Positions 34,781-44,365 are shown, counted from the stretch's first letter. The stretch: DNA of 64,000 nt from Pedobacter glucosidilyticus DSM 23534 (GCF_000425145.1 NZ_KE384314.1:22611-86610); one strand, 5' to 3'. Program-made: numbers and translations. The notes: generated from the sequence alone by a model not told the origin.

Positions 34781-37654
34781 TTAGATTGCTATAAATTTTA
34801 TTGTATAATTTTCCTGTAATTTATCTAACCTTAATACATACACACCTTTAACTAAATTGATAGGTAATATTATCTTATTTAAGCCCGAACTTAATTTTAC
34901 CTTTTCTGACAAAAGTTGCTTCCCTGATATGTCGAAAATACTTAAATAACCTTCATCTACCTCTTGTTGATTTATAAAAGCTATCACTTTAACATCATCG
35001 GCATAAGCCTTTAACTCATTGGTTAACAAACCATAATTTACAACTTTGATTTCAGATAATGTAGCATCACCATTAAAATCTACCTGTTTAAGTTGATAAT
35101 AATTGTTTCCTATTTCAGGATTTATATCTGTATAGTTGTATATAGAAATCCCATCTTTTGTCCCTTGACCCTGTATAGTGCTCAGTAAAATCCAGTTTTT
35201 AGCATCGCTTGATTTTAAAATTTTAAAATGGGAATTGTTTTTTTCTGATGATGTGCTCCAATTTAAGTTTACTTGTGTGGCTTGTTTAACTACTTCAAAT
35301 TTATTTAAGACTACCGGTAATGATGTTGATACAGCTGTGCCTGCAATGGTAAATACATCATCAGAAGATGTTTCTGATAAACCAAAAGCAAAAGAGCCAC
35401 CCGTAGATGTATAACCCCAAGAATAAATTCTGAATTTGATATTTTTAGCGCCTTCAATATTTTGTAAAGCAGCTATACCAGATATATCTATAGGGTCTTG
35501 TGAAATACCTCCAGCAAAAGTATTTGAGAAAGCTATGGTTGGGCTTACATCTAAAAAAGTACCTCCATTAATGCTGTATTGGATAATATAATTTCTAGCG
35601 CCAGCACTAGACCGTCTTAACTTAGCATAAATGGTCTTAATAGAAACTTTATAATTGGCTAGTACATTAACATCAAACTCTACATAACTATTATTGGCAA
35701 TAGCACTGGTTTTATCTGTAACAATTGCAAAATTTAGGTTTGCATTTGTTCTAGAACTAAAACCTTTTGATAAGGAAGATGCTTCTAAACCGCCGCCTCT
35801 AATCATACTTGAAGAAGCAATAGCGCTAGAACGAGTAGTTGAAGTAAAAGAAGCCGTTTCTCCACTTAAAGCATTAGCCCCCCAACTGATGAGTAAATTA
35901 TCATCAGAAATATTAGCTAAATCTCCTCTAATGGAGAGTACGTTTACATCAGTTGTGGAACTTTGTCCAAAAGCAAAAGTTCCAGCTCTGGTACCTTCGC
36001 CATATATATACAACCTTATTTTTACTAATTCATCAGGTCTGATATCTTGCAAATAAACAATATTACTTACATTAATGGGGTCTAAATAATACCCAGTACT
36101 AGTGGTATTGACATTAATTTCTGAACCAACATTAGTAACAGGTCCTCCATTTAAAATATAAGTCCATTGCATTTTTGTTGCACCATTTGCAGTTCTTCTA
36201 ATCTTGGCAGAAATCTCTGATAAAGAAATAGATTTCCCGGGCAATGGCTTTATTGAAAACTCATAATACTCATTTCTATCTTTAGCCTCATTTAAAGTAG
36301 TAGTTAGTATACCCGAACCTAAATCTACTTTAACTGATGAAAAACCTTTAGAAAGTGCAAAGTACAAAAGGCCACTCCCTCTTGTTATTTTTGAGCTTAA
36401 CATACCCGATGAATATGTTGTAGGATACTCAGAAAATTGGTCTGCACTTGCAATAGCATTTAAATCCCAAGCTAATAATTGAACTGATGGAACAACAGTT
36501 TTTAACCCCTCAAAATAATTATGGTATTGATTAAATAACGGAGAATTTAACAAGTAAACCAATACCTCATTATTAGCTTTTAGTGCCGGGTCTGTATAAT
36601 TATGAGAACCTGTAATAATCACTTTTGAATTAGCCTGGCCTTTCCAGGTACCTTCTATCAGCATGATTTTAGCATGGATATTAAATTTAGCATCGCTACC
36701 ACTTTCTAGGTTAAATATCCTTACTGTTGCGCCTAATTGTTGCAACTGTCTTAATTTTGATTGTACCTGAGTTCCTGCTGCATCTTTTGCGTAAACTTCT
36801 ATAGTTGCCCCTTGATTTTTAAGAGCAATTAATTTATCAGCTATAGCAACTCTTAAATCAGACCAATCAGACATGGCAATTCTAATTTTAGCATTTGCTA
36901 CATCTGTAATAGCATTTAAATTTTCTAAAACGTTATCCTGCCCAATAAAGCTACCACCAGAAATCTTTGGAAAAAATTCGGCTCTTAAGCCATTAGCCAC
37001 ATCCTCAAAAACATCATAGTTGAAATTGTTTTTCATTCCTGAAGCAGCATTATTACGCATCACTTGCCAATTATTTAAAAAAGCATTGTAGATACCCGCA
37101 TGATTAAATGTTATAGCATCTTGAACTTTTCTAGCATCAGAAGAAGTAAAGTTGTGCGATGTCTGAAATGTAACATTACTTACTAAACCAGCATTTGTAT
37201 TTACTTTAGAAAATAAAGCATACTTATGATGGTTGATAGAAAGCGTACTTACATCGTTAACGGTAGATACTACCTCAGATGCAGCTAAATTTGTTTGCAA
37301 CCATGGTAAAGATGTAGCATTGGTTTCTTGACTATCAGATCTACTCATATCTACCAATATTTTGATATTCACTCCTCTAGTTTCTGCATTCTTTAATGCA
37401 TCCATCAAAGGCTGATAATTAATCAGATAAATAGATATCCTAATTTGCTCTCCGGCGGGTGTGTTATCAACCAGAGAAATTAACCTATCCAAGATAACGG
37501 TAGAAGTACCTTCTCTAGCAATAGTAGATGCATTGGTAAAAAGCACCTCTGGAAATGTAATATTAACCTGTGCTTTTAGGGCTGAATTCATCATGCTAAA
37601 CATCATGAATAACACACTAGTTTTTAGTAGTAATTTTCTTATCATATTCTTCAT
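34781..37654 (-). CDS. Secreted phospholipase-D-like protein with T9SS sorting domain
   Basis: 957 aa. Signal peptide (1-29, ending LKAQ). Two PLD-like halves: first H142-x-K144 with Ser-149 where Asp is usual; second H327-x-K329 with Glu-334 in the Asp position, then GSHN (349-352). Middle: two similar beta-sandwich repeats of about 150 residues (each ending FAFGxSxT...). C-terminus: VVLNKFEVVKQATQVNLNWSTSSEKNNSHF and a type A T9SS sorting domain (KGVYVLRLDK...YTIKFIAI). Secreted or surface-bound. PLD-family enzymes cut phosphodiesters such as phospholipid or DNA; both HKD motifs are degenerate, so activity needs testing. Neighbour glpT/glpQ suggests phospholipid headgroups. Confidence 0.82.
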   Translation of the reverse strand: MKNMIRKLLLKTSVLFMMFSMMNSALKAQVNITFPEVLFTNASTIAREGTSTVILDRLISLVDNTPAGEQIRISIYLINYQPLMDALKNAETRGVNIKILVDMSRSDSQETNATSLPWLQTNLAASEVVSTVNDVSTLSINHHKYALFSKVNTNAGLVSNVTFQTSHNFTSSDARKVQDAITFNHAGIYNAFLNNWQVMRNNAASGMKNNFNYDVFEDVANGLRAEFFPKISGGSFIGQDNVLENLNAITDVANAKIRIAMSDWSDLRVAIADKLIALKNQGATIEVYAKDAAGTQVQSKLRQLQQLGATVRIFNLESGSDAKFNIHAKIMLIEGTWKGQANSKVIITGSHNYTDPALKANNEVLVYLLNSPLFNQYHNYFEGLKTVVPSVQLLAWDLNAIASADQFSEYPTTYSSGMLSSKITRGSGLLYFALSKGFSSVKVDLGSGILTTTLNEAKDRNEYYEFSIKPLPGKSISLSEISAKIRRTANGATKMQWTYILNGGPVTNVGSEINVNTTSTGYYLDPINVSNIVYLQDIRPDELVKIRLYIYGEGTRAGTFAFGQSSTTDVNVLSIRGDLANISDDNLLISWGANALSGETASFTSTTRSSAIASSSMIRGGGLEASSLSKGFSSRTNANLNFAIVTDKTSAIANNSYVEFDVNVLANYKVSIKTIYAKLRRSSAGARNYIIQYSINGGTFLDVSPTIAFSNTFAGGISQDPIDISGIAALQNIEGAKNIKFRIYSWGYTSTGGSFAFGLSETSSDDVFTIAGTAVSTSLPVVLNKFEVVKQATQVNLNWSTSSEKNNSHFKILKSSDAKNWILLSTIQGQGTKDGISIYNYTDINPEIGNNYYQLKQVDFNGDATLSEIKVVNYGLLTNELKAYADDVKVIAFINQQEVDEGYLSIFDISGKQLLSEKVKLSSGLNKIILPINLVKGVYVLRLDKLQENYTIKFIAI

Positions 37655-37878
37655 TTAATTATATAATATTTTGATTTACAATTGTTTATACAGATAATTG
37701 CTTCTGAATTTTAGACATAATAAAGGACCCTCAAGGGTTTTTAGCCCTCAAGAAACCTTATAAGTAATATGTGTTAATTGTTATTTCCTAATATGAGTAT
37801 GTAATCCAGCTACCAAGCCAATAAAAGATGTAAAATCTAATTTTGCGGTTTACATTTTCTTTAGCTTTACATTAAAAA

Positions 37879-39213
37879 TTATATCGTTGATAATCGTTTA
37901 ATTTCATCTTTCCAAGTTAATAAGCTTAAGAATATGGTTAAAACGCAAGCCATTACCAAAACGTAAAAACCTCCGTCCCAACCCCAAGCATCCACAATGT
38001 AACCTATAGCAATATTGGCAAATACAGAACCACCTAAGTATCCAAACAAGCCTGTAAAACCTGCGGCTGTACCTGCTGCTTTTTTAGGCACCAAGTCTAA
38101 GGCCTGCACACCTATTAACATCACCGGGCCATAAATAAGAAACCCTATTACAATCAAAGAAATATTATCTATCATCGGGTTTCCGGGCGGGTTTTTCCAG
38201 TAAACCAATACAGCTACCAATACAAAAAACATAAAAACAATGGTTGCTGGCACTCTTCTACCATTAAAAACCTTATCGCTTAACCAACCGCAAAGCAAGG
38301 TTCCCGGAATACCAGCATATTCATAAGCAAAATATGCCCAGCCAGACTCAGACATAGAAAAACCTTTTACTTCCTTTAAATAAGTTGGTGCCCAATCTAA
38401 TACACCATACCTTACCAGATAAACAAAAACATTGGCTATAGCTATAAACCATAAAGCTTTGTTAAAAAGCACATAATCTAAAAAAATACGCTTGGCGCTG
38501 AGTTCTCTTTCCGCTTCCGGAGAAGCCTCTCCTTCATTTTTATAAATCTCAATAGGTGGCAAACCACAAGATTGTGGTGTATCTCTTACTAAAATATATG
38601 CAAGTATGGCAATTGCCAATGCAATAAAACCTGGGAAATAGAAATTGCTATGCCAATCGTTAAAAATAGCTAAACCTAAAATGGCTAAAGGCCCAATAAG
38701 ACCTCCCCCTACATTATGCGCAACATTCCAAATGGACATTTTAACTCCTCTTTCTTTCTTAGAAAACCAATGTACCATCACGCGTCCGCATGCCGGCCAA
38801 CCCATTCCTTGAAACCACCCATTAAGAAACAATAAGGTAAACATGATAGCGATAGAGCTTGTAGCAAAAGGAAAAAAGCCCATCAAAATCATGGTAAAGG
38901 CAGATAACATCAGCCCAAGAGCTAGAAATTTGCGGGCATCACTTCGGTCTGATACGTTACCCATCAAAAACTTACTCATTCCGTAAGCAATAGAAACTCC
39001 TGATAATGCTAAACCTAAATCTCCTTTAGAATAGCCCTGCTCAATTAAGTTAGGTATAGCCAAAGAGAAATTTTTCCTAACTAAATAGTAACCTGCATAG
39101 CCAATAAAAATCCCTAAAAAAACCTTCCACCTTAACTGTTTATAGGTTGGGTCTATTTTTTGTTCTTGTATAAGAGGTTGATGCTTTGCCGGGTCTAAAA
39201 AAGATAATTTCAT
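37879..39213 (-). CDS. glpT: Glycerol-3-phosphate transporter (MFS, organophosphate:phosphate antiporter)
   Basis: 444 aa with 12 membrane segments. YYLVRKNFS with Arg-46, [10 protein letters not shown] with His-166 and [11 protein letters not shown] with Arg-268 match Arg-45, His-165 and Arg-269 that form the phosphate site in the E. coli protein. Imports glycerol-3-phosphate against phosphate. 22 bases after glpQ on the same strand. Confidence 0.92.
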   Translation of the reverse strand: MKLSFLDPAKHQPLIQEQKIDPTYKQLRWKVFLGIFIGYAGYYLVRKNFSLAIPNLIEQGYSKGDLGLALSGVSIAYGMSKFLMGNVSDRSDARKFLALGLMLSAFTMILMGFFPFATSSIAIMFTLLFLNGWFQGMGWPACGRVMVHWFSKKERGVKMSIWNVAHNVGGGLIGPLAILGLAIFNDWHSNFYFPGFIALAIAILAYILVRDTPQSCGLPPIEIYKNEGEASPEAERELSAKRIFLDYVLFNKALWFIAIANVFVYLVRYGVLDWAPTYLKEVKGFSMSESGWAYFAYEYAGIPGTLLCGWLSDKVFNGRRVPATIVFMFFVLVAVLVYWKNPPGNPMIDNISLIVIGFLIYGPVMLIGVQALDLVPKKAAGTAAGFTGLFGYLGGSVFANIAIGYIVDAWGWDGGFYVLVMACVLTIFLSLLTWKDEIKRLSTI

Positions 39214-39235
39214 GTATCTTAAAGATAATTAGCTA

Positions 39236-40090
39236 TTAAAATAAGTTTGGATAATCGGATATAATACCATCAACACCTAAAGCTTTTAACTTTTCTATCT
39301 CTTCTTTGGTATTAACTGTCCAAGGTATTACTTTTATACCTTGCTTTTTACAAGCCTCTATCATTTCTTTTGTTACCAATTTGTAAGCAGGACTATAAAT
39401 AGCAGGCTTAAAGCTTAAATCTTTAAGATGATTTTCTAGAGACCCTTTAGAAACCAAATAAGCAGTTTTTACTTGCGGATATTTTTGATGAACGATTTCT
39501 AAAGAGCGAGGATCAAAAGATTGTATAATTAATCTATCTATTATGCCTTTTTTCTTTATGACTTTCATTAAACGCTTCACAAACTCCTCTGGTGCTGGGT
39601 GTAATTCTCCATCACCTTTTGGAGTAATCTTGGTTTCCATATTATAATGAGGTGCCGGATAGCCTTTTTCTTTAGCATAAGCCTCAGAAGCGTCAATTAA
39701 ATCCTCAAGAAGTGGGATATTTACTTTCAGTTTCTTTTGCTCTGGAAATAAAGGATGAAATTTAGAACCTACATCGTAAGTTTTTATTTCTGCGTAGTTC
39801 ATTTGATAAAGCTTTAAACCTTTTCCTTTAGGTATTTCCTTACCATTTTGATCTAAAGCAAATACATCAGAAATATAGGGATCATGAGAAACTAATACCT
39901 TTTTATCTTTACTGATAGCAATATCCATTTCTAAAGTAACACCATAATCGAGTGCTAATTTCATGGCCGGAATAGTATTTTCTGGCATTAACCCTCTACT
40001 TCCACGGTGCCCTTGTTTATCAAAATTTGCCTGTGCCATGCTAACAAGGTTAGAAAAAATCAATAATAAAGCTAATACTAAATTTCTCAT
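39236..40090 (-). CDS. glpQ: Glycerophosphodiester phosphodiesterase, periplasmic
   Basis: 284 aa; signal peptide 1-20 (ending SMAQA). KQGHRGSRGLMPENTIPAMKLAL, EMDIAISKDKKVLVSHDP, IIQSFDPRSLEIV and VIPWTVNTKEE are the GDPD signatures (His pair, Glu and Asp for the metal). Splits glycerophosphodiesters to glycerol-3-phosphate and an alcohol, feeding GlpT. The upstream spacer (40091-40190) is A-rich with repeated AACAAAAAGAAA words. Confidence 0.93.
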   Translation of the reverse strand: MRNLVLALLLIFSNLVSMAQANFDKQGHRGSRGLMPENTIPAMKLALDYGVTLEMDIAISKDKKVLVSHDPYISDVFALDQNGKEIPKGKGLKLYQMNYAEIKTYDVGSKFHPLFPEQKKLKVNIPLLEDLIDASEAYAKEKGYPAPHYNMETKITPKGDGELHPAPEEFVKRLMKVIKKKGIIDRLIIQSFDPRSLEIVHQKYPQVKTAYLVSKGSLENHLKDLSFKPAIYSPAYKLVTKEMIEACKKQGIKVIPWTVNTKEEIEKLKALGVDGIISDYPNLF

Positions 40091-40223
40091 TTATTTAAAT
40101 TGTATATACAATGCTAAACAAAAAGAAACAAATAAAAAAATAAAATAATAAATAAAAACAAAAAGAAAACAAAAAGATAATGATTATTTAATAATAGCTC
40201 TAATATGAAATGCCTAATAATAA

Positions 40224-40667
40224 CTACCGTTTATAAAAAATATAATCGGTATTAATAGGCTCTAAGCCTATTGATTTAAATTCTGTTGCAATTTGCGCTC
40301 TGTGGTAATTAGAATGATTGATGACATGAAACAAGATATCGCATACACTACTATTAAATTCTATTCCATTACTTGTTTTGTAATTGAGGACAATACTAAG
40401 GTCGAAATCCTCTATAATTTGTAAAGTTTGCTGATAGTTTACAGCATTAATATTTGGTAAATCAACAAGCAAATGAACATCCCAAACACCAAAGCTAGTA
40501 ACTTGAGACTTTATTCTTTTATTCCATATATGGTGTGCATTTAATATGTGGCTATAAAGTTTAATAGCTTTTTCAGAAAGCTTATCAGGATGTTCATTAT
40601 AGACACTCTCTAATTTTGTATTGGCGTAATTATTATAATCAAATAATTCTTTAAAAAAGGATTTCAT
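40224..40667 (-). CDS. DinB-family protein
   Basis: 147 aa. FFKELFDYNNYANTKLESVY, then LYSHILNAHHIWNKRI, and ILFHVINHSNYHRAQIATEFKSIGLEP carry the DinB/YfiT four-helix fold with three His candidates (His-43 or -44 region and HSNYHRAQ) for the metal site. Role unknown; some relatives are thiol transferases. It stands alone. Confidence 0.82.
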   Translation of the reverse strand: MKSFFKELFDYNNYANTKLESVYNEHPDKLSEKAIKLYSHILNAHHIWNKRIKSQVTSFGVWDVHLLVDLPNINAVNYQQTLQIIEDFDLSIVLNYKTSNGIEFNSSVCDILFHVINHSNYHRAQIATEFKSIGLEPINTDYIFYKR

Positions 40668-40724
40668 AAAATCGAATGAATAGAAGTAATTTAAGAAGTA
40701 TAAGGGTTATATGTTTTGTAAAAG

Positions 40725-41078
40725 CTAAACTTGGCTTTCTTTAATCAATTTTTCAACTTCTAATTTCAGCTTAGGTAAGTGATGAGTAAGTACCGACCAT
40801 ATATTTTCATCAGAAATATTATCGTAAGCATGGATAACTTGATTTCTTAATCCTACAATAGCTCTTGAATTATTTATCCTTTCAACAAAAGAACAATCGC
40901 GGGTAATAATCCTATTTACTGCCTCCCCAATAATTTCCAGGTTTCTTTCCACCGCTCTTTTGAGCATAATGTTCTCTTTGTATTTCAGGAAGTCTTTTTC
41001 TTTACCTTTGAAAAAACTTTCAATTTCATCAACACAAATTTTAATATCAAAAAGCCATTTTAAAATTCTTTCATCCAT
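40725..41078 (-). CDS. hepT: HepT-like HEPN ribonuclease toxin (DUF86)
   Basis: 117 aa from the ATG at 41078 (MDERILKWLFDI); the frame open to 41084 needs a TTG. HEPN helices with the catalytic motif R-x4-H-x-Y as RNQVIHAY near residue 87, and NLEIIGEAVNRI. In characterised pairs HepT is an RNase that the MntA partner silences by AMPylating the Tyr. Overlaps the nucleotidyltransferase gene by eight bases. Confidence 0.82.
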   Translation of the reverse strand: MDERILKWLFDIKICVDEIESFFKGKEKDFLKYKENIMLKRAVERNLEIIGEAVNRIITRDCSFVERINNSRAIVGLRNQVIHAYDNISDENIWSVLTHHLPKLKLEVEKLIKESQV

Positions 41079-41370
41079 AAACAAGCTCTTTGGATTTATT
41101 AATAGAATTGATTAAAATAGGATTTTTTAAGGTTTGCTCTTCTACTAAGTCTACTTTACGTCCAAATAATTGCTCTAACTTTCCTTTAAAATTTATGTAG
41201 TTATCAAAATAATTTGATAAATCCATGGATTTAAACTTTACAAGAAAATCTATATCACTCTTATTAGAAAAGTTTTGATTTAAAGCCGAGCCAAACAAAT
41301 ACATCCTCTCTACCTGATAGGCACTACATAGTTTTATAAATTTCTCAATATGCTCATCCACTACATGCAT
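41071..41370 (-). CDS. mntA: MntA-like minimal nucleotidyltransferase antitoxin
   Basis: 99 aa from ATG at 41370 (MHVVDEHIEKFIKLC); a GTG at 41418 would add 16 residues. YLFGSALNQNFSNKSDIDFLVKF is the GS-x10-D-x-D motif of nucleotidyltransferases; VDLVEEQTLKN supplies the third acidic residue. Pairs with HepT just downstream. Regulation may be by its own promoter in the AT-rich 41419-41540 region. Confidence 0.8.
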   Translation of the reverse strand: MHVVDEHIEKFIKLCSAYQVERMYLFGSALNQNFSNKSDIDFLVKFKSMDLSNYFDNYINFKGKLEQLFGRKVDLVEEQTLKNPILINSINKSKELVYG

Positions 41371-41544
41371 AACAACAAATTTATTAAAATTTTCTTTCGC
41401 TGTCTTAACAATTATCACTAAGCCATTAACATGACGTTATTTATCTCTAACCAAAAAAACTATTTATAAATCAACATTTTACTAGAAAATGATCTTTCTA
41501 TCAACAAAGTAGATAACATGAGTACAAATATCCGTTTAAACCCC

Positions 41545-41574
41545 TTGACAATTAAAGATAAAGCCCTATCTTTG
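41545..41574 (+). promoter_or_regulatory. Promoter of rplM operon
   Basis: TTG at 41545-41547, 19 bases, TATCTTTG at 41567-41574: an exact fit to the Bacteroidota primary-sigma consensus (TTG, N19-21, TAnnTTTG). Predicted start of transcription near 41579, at the foot of the hairpin listed next. Confidence 0.8.
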
Positions 41575-41577
41575 CAG

Positions 41578-41594
41578 TCCCTAAAAATTAGGGA
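41578..41594 (+). promoter_or_regulatory. 5'-terminal hairpin of the rplM message
   Basis: TCCCTAA, loop AAA, TTAGGGA: a perfect seven-base stem starting where transcription is expected to begin, 36 bases before the rplM start. It could stabilise the mRNA 5' end or act as an autoregulatory site for L13 or S9. Confidence 0.55.
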
Positions 41595-41629
41595 TAAAAC
41601 ATATTTATAAATAATTTAAAACAAAGCAA

Positions 41630-42073
41630 GTGAATACGTTAAGTTACAAAACTGTCTCTGCTAACAAAAAGACCGTTGACAAACAATGGATTGTTGTTGA
41701 CGCTCAGGGCGAGATTTTGGGGCGCTTGTGTTCTAACATCGCGAAAGTGATTAAGGGCAAAAACAAGCCAGGGTACACCCCACACGTAGACTGCGGCGAT
41801 AATGTAATCGTTATCAATGCAGACAAGGTTAGACTAACTGGTAATAAATTAGGTGATAAAACCTATATTTCTTACACTGGTTATCCAGGTGGTCAACGTT
41901 TTATTTCTCCAAAAGAGTTATTAGCAAAACATCCTGAAAGAGTAATCGAGAAGGCTGTACGTGGTATGTTACCTAAAAACAGATTAGGAAGAGCAATCTT
42001 CAAAAACCTATATGTTTATGCAGGTAATGAGCATCCACATGTTGCACAAAACCCTAAAGAAGTTAAATTTTAA
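41630..42073 (+). CDS. rplM: Large-subunit ribosomal protein L13
   Basis: 147 aa. The start is GTG (GTG AAT ACG TTA AGT TAC); the N-terminus MNTLSYKTVSANKKTVDKQWIVVDA is the standard Bacteroidota L13 start, and no ATG fits. VDAQGEILGRLCSNIAKVIKGKNKPGYTPHVDCGDNVIVINA and GMLPKNRLGR are conserved. Followed 16 bases later by rpsI. Confidence 0.97.
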   Translation: MNTLSYKTVSANKKTVDKQWIVVDAQGEILGRLCSNIAKVIKGKNKPGYTPHVDCGDNVIVINADKVRLTGNKLGDKTYISYTGYPGGQRFISPKELLAKHPERVIEKAVRGMLPKNRLGRAIFKNLYVYAGNEHPHVAQNPKEVKF

Positions 42074-42089
42074 TTAAAGGAGAAAGAAA

Positions 42090-42476
42090 ATGTCAGTTAC
42101 TAACACTTCAGGAAGAAGAAAAACTGCAGTTGCCCGCATTTATTTAACTGAGGGTAATGGTCAAATTACCGTAAACGGTAAAGATTATACAGAATATTTC
42201 CCAACATTACCTTTACAATACATTGTTAACCAATCCTTCATCGTTGCTGAGGTTACTGGTCAATACGATGTTAAAGTAAACGTAGCTGGTGGTGGTATTA
42301 AAGGTCAGGCTGAAGCTGTTCGTTTAGCGATTGCTAAAGCTATTGTTGAATTAGATGGAATTAGAAAACCTGCTCTAAGAGCTAAAGGCTTAATGACACG
42401 TGATAGACGTATGGTTGAGCGTAAGAAACCAGGTAGAGCTAAAGCTCGTAAGAGATTCCAGTTCAGTAAACGTTAA
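42090..42476 (+). CDS. rpsI: Small-subunit ribosomal protein S9
   Basis: 128 aa, ending in the Lys/Arg tail DRRMVERKKPGRAKARKRFQFSKR whose last Arg reaches the P-site tRNA. Preceded by AAAGGAG, a stronger Shine-Dalgarno than is common in this phylum. Co-transcribed with rplM. Confidence 0.97.
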   Translation: MSVTNTSGRRKTAVARIYLTEGNGQITVNGKDYTEYFPTLPLQYIVNQSFIVAEVTGQYDVKVNVAGGGIKGQAEAVRLAIAKAIVELDGIRKPALRAKGLMTRDRRMVERKKPGRAKARKRFQFSKR

Positions 42477-42494
42477 TTTTAGGAGGACACAACA

Positions 42495-43319
42495 ATGGCA
42501 AGAACAACTTATCAGGACTTATTGGATGCAGGTGTACACTTTGGACACCTTACCCGCAAGTGGAATCCTAAAATGGCGCAATACATTTTCATGGAGCGCA
42601 ATGGAATCCATATTATCGACTTAAACAAAACTTTAGTAAAAGTTGAAGAGGCTGCAGCTGCTATCAAGCAGATTGTAAAATCAGGTCGTAAAGTATTATT
42701 TGTTTCTACTAAGAAACAAGCTAAAGACATCGTTGCAGAATATGCAAAATCTGTAAACATGCCTTATGTAACCGAAAGATGGTTAGGTGGTATGTTAACT
42801 AACTTCGCTACCGTAAGAAAGTCTATTAAAAAGATGACCAACATCGATAAAATGACTAAAGACGGTACTTACGATGTATTATCTAAAAAAGAAAAATTAA
42901 TGATACAGCGTGAGCGTATTAAATTAGAAAACCTTTTAGGAGGTATCGCTGATTTAAACCGTTTACCTGCAGCATTATTCTTAATAGATGTTAAGAAAGA
43001 GCATATCGCTGTTACTGAGGCTTTAAAGTTAAATATCCCAACTTTTGCAATGGTGGATACTAACTCTGACCCTTCTAACATTGATTTCCCTATTCCTGCG
43101 AATGACGACGCAACTAAATCTATCTCTTTAATCGCTGGCATTATTGTTAAAGCCATTGAAGAAGGTTTAGAAGAGCGTAAGCAAGAGAAAGAAGCAGAAT
43201 CTGACAAAGAAGCAGCAGCTGAAAAAGCTAAAGCTGATGCGCCAGCTGTTGAAGCTAAAAAAGGAAAGAAAGCCGCTGAAGTTACTGCAGAAGTAACTGA
43301 AGAAGCAAAAGGCGAATAA
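42495..43319 (+). CDS. rpsB: Small-subunit ribosomal protein S2
   Basis: 274 aa. DLLDAGVHFGHLTRKWNPKMAQYIF, TERWLGGMLTNFATVRKSI and PTFAMVDTNSDPSNIDFPIPANDDA are diagnostic. The C-terminus from about residue 232 is an Ala/Lys/Glu-rich low-complexity tail, an extension seen in Bacteroidota S2. It is preceded by AGGAGG, the best Shine-Dalgarno in the window. Confidence 0.97.
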   Translation: MARTTYQDLLDAGVHFGHLTRKWNPKMAQYIFMERNGIHIIDLNKTLVKVEEAAAAIKQIVKSGRKVLFVSTKKQAKDIVAEYAKSVNMPYVTERWLGGMLTNFATVRKSIKKMTNIDKMTKDGTYDVLSKKEKLMIQRERIKLENLLGGIADLNRLPAALFLIDVKKEHIAVTEALKLNIPTFAMVDTNSDPSNIDFPIPANDDATKSISLIAGIIVKAIEEGLEERKQEKEAESDKEAAAEKAKADAPAVEAKKGKKAAEVTAEVTEEAKGE

Positions 43320-43327
43320 ATAATTTA

Positions 43328-43392
43328 GTTGTGGGTTGTTTGTTTTTAGTTGATAGATTTCTACAACTAACAACTAACAGCCCATTACTTTT
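43328..43392. repeat. Imperfect inverted repeat in the rpsB-tsf spacer
   Basis: GTTGTGGGTTGTT...TTTTAGTTG is followed by ACAACTAACAACTAACAGCCC: short words and their inverses with a loop near 43355-43363. It may fold in the mRNA between rpsB and tsf; there is no T-run, so not a clear terminator. Confidence 0.45.
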
Positions 43393-43420
43393 AGTTTGAA
43401 ACTTAAAAAAAGAAAATAAA

Positions 43421-44260
43421 ATGTCTACAGTACAAATTTCTGCAGCAGATGTAAATAAACTTCGCCAACAAACTGGCGCAGGTATGATGGATTGTAAAAA
43501 AGCTTTAACAGAGTCTAACGGCGATTTTGAAGCAGCAGTAGATTACCTACGTAAAAAAGGTGCTAAAGTAGCAGCTTCTCGTCAGGATAGAGATTCTAAC
43601 GAAGGTGTTGTTATTGCTAAAACTACTGCCGATGGTAAAAAAGGTGTTGTAGTTGAAGTAAACTGCGAAACAGATTTCGTTGCTAAAAATGCTGATTTTA
43701 TTGCATTTGCTGATGCTATCGCTGCTAAAGCTATTGAAACTAACCCAGCTTCTTTAGAAGATTTATTAGCTCAAGAATTAAACGGAACTAAAATTTCTGA
43801 CTTAATATTAGACCAAACTGGTAAAATTGGTGAGAAAATTGGCGTTTCTAAATACGAAGTTATTGAGGCTGAGAAAGTTGTAGCTTACATCCACGGTAAC
43901 TACCGTTTAGGTGTATTAGTTGGTTTAAACCAAGATGCAGCTGGCGTTGATGAAGCTGGTAAAGACGTAGCTATGCAAATTGCTGCTATGAGCCCAGTTG
44001 GTGTTGATAAAGACGATGTTGATGCAAGAGTAATCGAAAGAGAACTTGAAATTGCTAAAGAGCAAATTAGAGCAGAAGGCAAACCAGAAGAAATGGTAGA
44101 AAAAATTGCTGCTGGTAAATTAAACAAGTTCTACAAAGAGCAAACTTTATTAAATCAAGAATTTGTTAAAGATTCTTCTAAAGATATCAGAGCTTTCTTA
44201 AATGGAGTTTCTAACGGTTTAACTGTTAAATCTTTCAAGAGAGTTGTTTTAGGAGCTTAA
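43421..44260 (+). CDS. tsf: Elongation factor Ts
   Basis: 279 aa. ISAADVNKLRQQTGAGMMDCKKALTESNGDFEAAVDYLRKKG is the EF-Ts UBA-like N-terminus; VEVNCETDFVAKNADFIAFA is the conserved core that contacts EF-Tu. Exchanges GDP for GTP on EF-Tu. Ends at 44260, followed by dispersed repeats and a terminator. Confidence 0.97.
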   Translation: MSTVQISAADVNKLRQQTGAGMMDCKKALTESNGDFEAAVDYLRKKGAKVAASRQDRDSNEGVVIAKTTADGKKGVVVEVNCETDFVAKNADFIAFADAIAAKAIETNPASLEDLLAQELNGTKISDLILDQTGKIGEKIGVSKYEVIEAEKVVAYIHGNYRLGVLVGLNQDAAGVDEAGKDVAMQIAAMSPVGVDKDDVDARVIERELEIAKEQIRAEGKPEEMVEKIAAGKLNKFYKEQTLLNQEFVKDSSKDIRAFLNGVSNGLTVKSFKRVVLGA

Positions 44261-44345
44261 TTAGATTTGAGTAGTGTGTATTGAGTAGTGAGATTGCTTA
44301 ACAAATCGAGAAAATTAATAATTAGATTTGAGTAGTGAGATTGCT
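44261..44345 (+). repeat. Dispersed repeat words after tsf
   Basis: TTAGATTTGAGTAGTG occurs at 44261-44276 and 44322-44337; GAGTAGTGAGATTGCT at 44283-44298 and 44330-44345. Similar words are seen at 6187-6216 and 14422-14448. Confidence 0.55.
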
Positions 44346-44365
44346 AAATACACCGAAAAAATTAT

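Noticed and set aside
37700..37760. CCCTCAAGGG / AGCCCTCAAG stretch before the PLD-like gene as a terminator
   Set aside because: Short, imperfect stem without a T-run; not strong enough to call.
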